DNA of 8,304 bases, taken from Pseudomonadota bacterium (GTDB lineage Bacteria; Pseudomonadota; Gammaproteobacteria; Steroidobacterales; Woeseiaceae). Location: contig JADFGH010000088.1 of NCBI GenBank assembly GCA_022567775.1, forward strand, positions 1 through 8,304. Reading direction: 5' to 3'. Made by a program: the position numbers and the translations under genes. The notes beneath the pieces were generated by a model, which was not told the origin of the DNA, did no database searches, and saw nothing but the letters and a program-made list of their open reading frames with translations. This document shows, piece after piece, positions 7,679 to 8,304 of this stretch (the first letter of the stretch is position 1; each line of letters starts with the position of its first letter).

Positions 7679-8304
7679 TTGATTGCCGATACTTCTTTTT
7701 ATGTGGCCGCCGTACCGGCGGTTATTTTGTTCGGCATTGCCAAAGGTGGTTTTGGTTCCGGCCTCGGCGTGCTGGCGGTGCCCCTGATCGCCATGGTTAT
7801 TTCGCCGGTTCAGGCAGCCGCAATTCTCCTGCCGATCCTGTGTGTCATGGACCTGCTGGGACTCTGGGCCTACCGCGGAAAATGGATTTTGCCGGAACTG
7901 CGGGTTTTGCTGCCGGCATCGTTAGTCGGGATTGCTGTTGGCACCCTGATGTTTGAATACATGAGCCCTGCACGGCTCCGCTTGCTTCTCGGTGTTGTCG
8001 CGATCTCATTCACCCTCAATCACTGGCTACAGGCACAATGGGGGCAGGCAGCGGAGCAAAAACTCTTCGGCCCGGCCATCGGCATGAGCGCAGCAGTGGT
8101 GGCGGGATTTACCAGTTTCGTTGCCCATTCCGGCGGGCCGCCTATCACGATGTACTTGTTGCGGCGGGGATTAGACAGGACGCAATTCGTTGCCACGACC
8201 GTAGTATTTTTCGCGGTCGTCAATTACGTCAAGCTCGCTCCTTATGCCTGGCTTGGCCAGTTCGACGCCAGCAACCTTAAGACCTCGCTGGTCCTCGCCC
8301 CGCT
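7679..8304 (+). CDS. TSUP (TauE/SafE) family membrane transporter, N-terminal 208 residues (runs off the right edge)
   Basis: The frame is open from the TTG at 7679 to the window end, giving 208 residues of a family usually near 250. It is a polytopic inner-membrane protein of the TSUP (TauE/SafE) family, whose members export sulfite, sulfoacetate or other organic anions. Signatures are GIAKGGFGSGLGVLAVP at 19-35 (first family repeat) and GFTSFVAHSGGPPITMYLL at 143-161 (second repeat), then FFAVVNYVKLAPY at 177-189. Hydrophobic segments are at about 7-21, 28-41, 46-62, 74-91, 100-116, 130-148 and 170-188. The frame has no early ATG, so an ATG-only gene search would miss it. A GTG at codon 9 would cut into the first helix. 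No sulfonate or sulfur genes are next to it, so the substrate is unknown. It is divergent from DUF2461. Confidence 0.88.
   Translation, partial: MIADTSFYVAAVPAVILFGIAKGGFGSGLGVLAVPLIAMVISPVQAAAILLPILCVMDLLGLWAYRGKWILPELRVLLPASLVGIAVGTLMFEYMSPARLRLLLGVVAISFTLNHWLQAQWGQAAEQKLFGPAIGMSAAVVAGFTSFVAHSGGPPITMYLLRRGLDRTQFVATTVVFFAVVNYVKLAPYAWLGQFDASNLKTSLVLAP

Noticed and set aside
8020..8223. A 67-codon minus-strand open frame inside the TSUP gene
   Set aside because: It is antisense to a clear transporter sequence and has no domain or ribosome binding site support.

Overview
The window looks like chromosomal DNA of a Gammaproteobacterium. It is moderately GC-rich by eye and gene-dense, with short intergenic gaps. 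It carries a REP-type palindrome of the Pseudomonas/Xanthomonas style, and the gene families are typical of free-living aerobic, possibly marine, proteobacteria. The genus cannot be fixed from the sequence alone. No rRNA, tRNA, CRISPR array, phage gene or transposase gene was seen.

Layout, left to right. (1) Bases 1-3315 hold a tight minus-strand operon, transcribed right to left: acetoacetyl-CoA synthetase, a hotdog-fold thioesterase, then glycerol kinase, which runs off the left edge. (2) Divergent from it, a plus-strand operon (3411-5590) encodes an NnrU-family membrane protein, a zinc-free quinone oxidoreductase of the MDR superfamily, and a membrane-anchored thioredoxin-fold protein with a CPFC motif. 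(3) At 5585-5687 a palindromic repeat element sits between two convergent genes and supplies the stop codon of both. (4) A leucine/valine/phenylalanine-type amino acid dehydrogenase lies on the minus strand (5673-6728) with a good promoter. (5) A REP hairpin separates it from a DUF2461 gene (minus, about 6849-7544). (6) A TSUP (TauE/SafE) transporter starts divergently at a TTG codon at 7679 and runs off the right edge.

Three genes (glycerol kinase, acetoacetyl-CoA synthetase, TSUP transporter) appear to begin with TTG, each with a purine-rich ribosome binding site and a good fit to the family N-terminus. An ATG-only reading would shorten glycerol kinase, lengthen the synthetase and miss the TSUP gene.

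Functionally the window is carbon and redox metabolism: acetoacetate activation, glycerol phosphorylation, branched-chain amino acid deamination, and a small redox operon. Leucine catabolism ends in acetoacetate, so the dehydrogenase and the synthetase could serve one pathway, although they are in separate transcription units. I did not find a clearly new defence or mobile system. The most unusual items are the palindromic element that caps two genes, the grouping of the synthetase, thioesterase and glycerol kinase, and the NnrU-oxidoreductase-redoxin operon.
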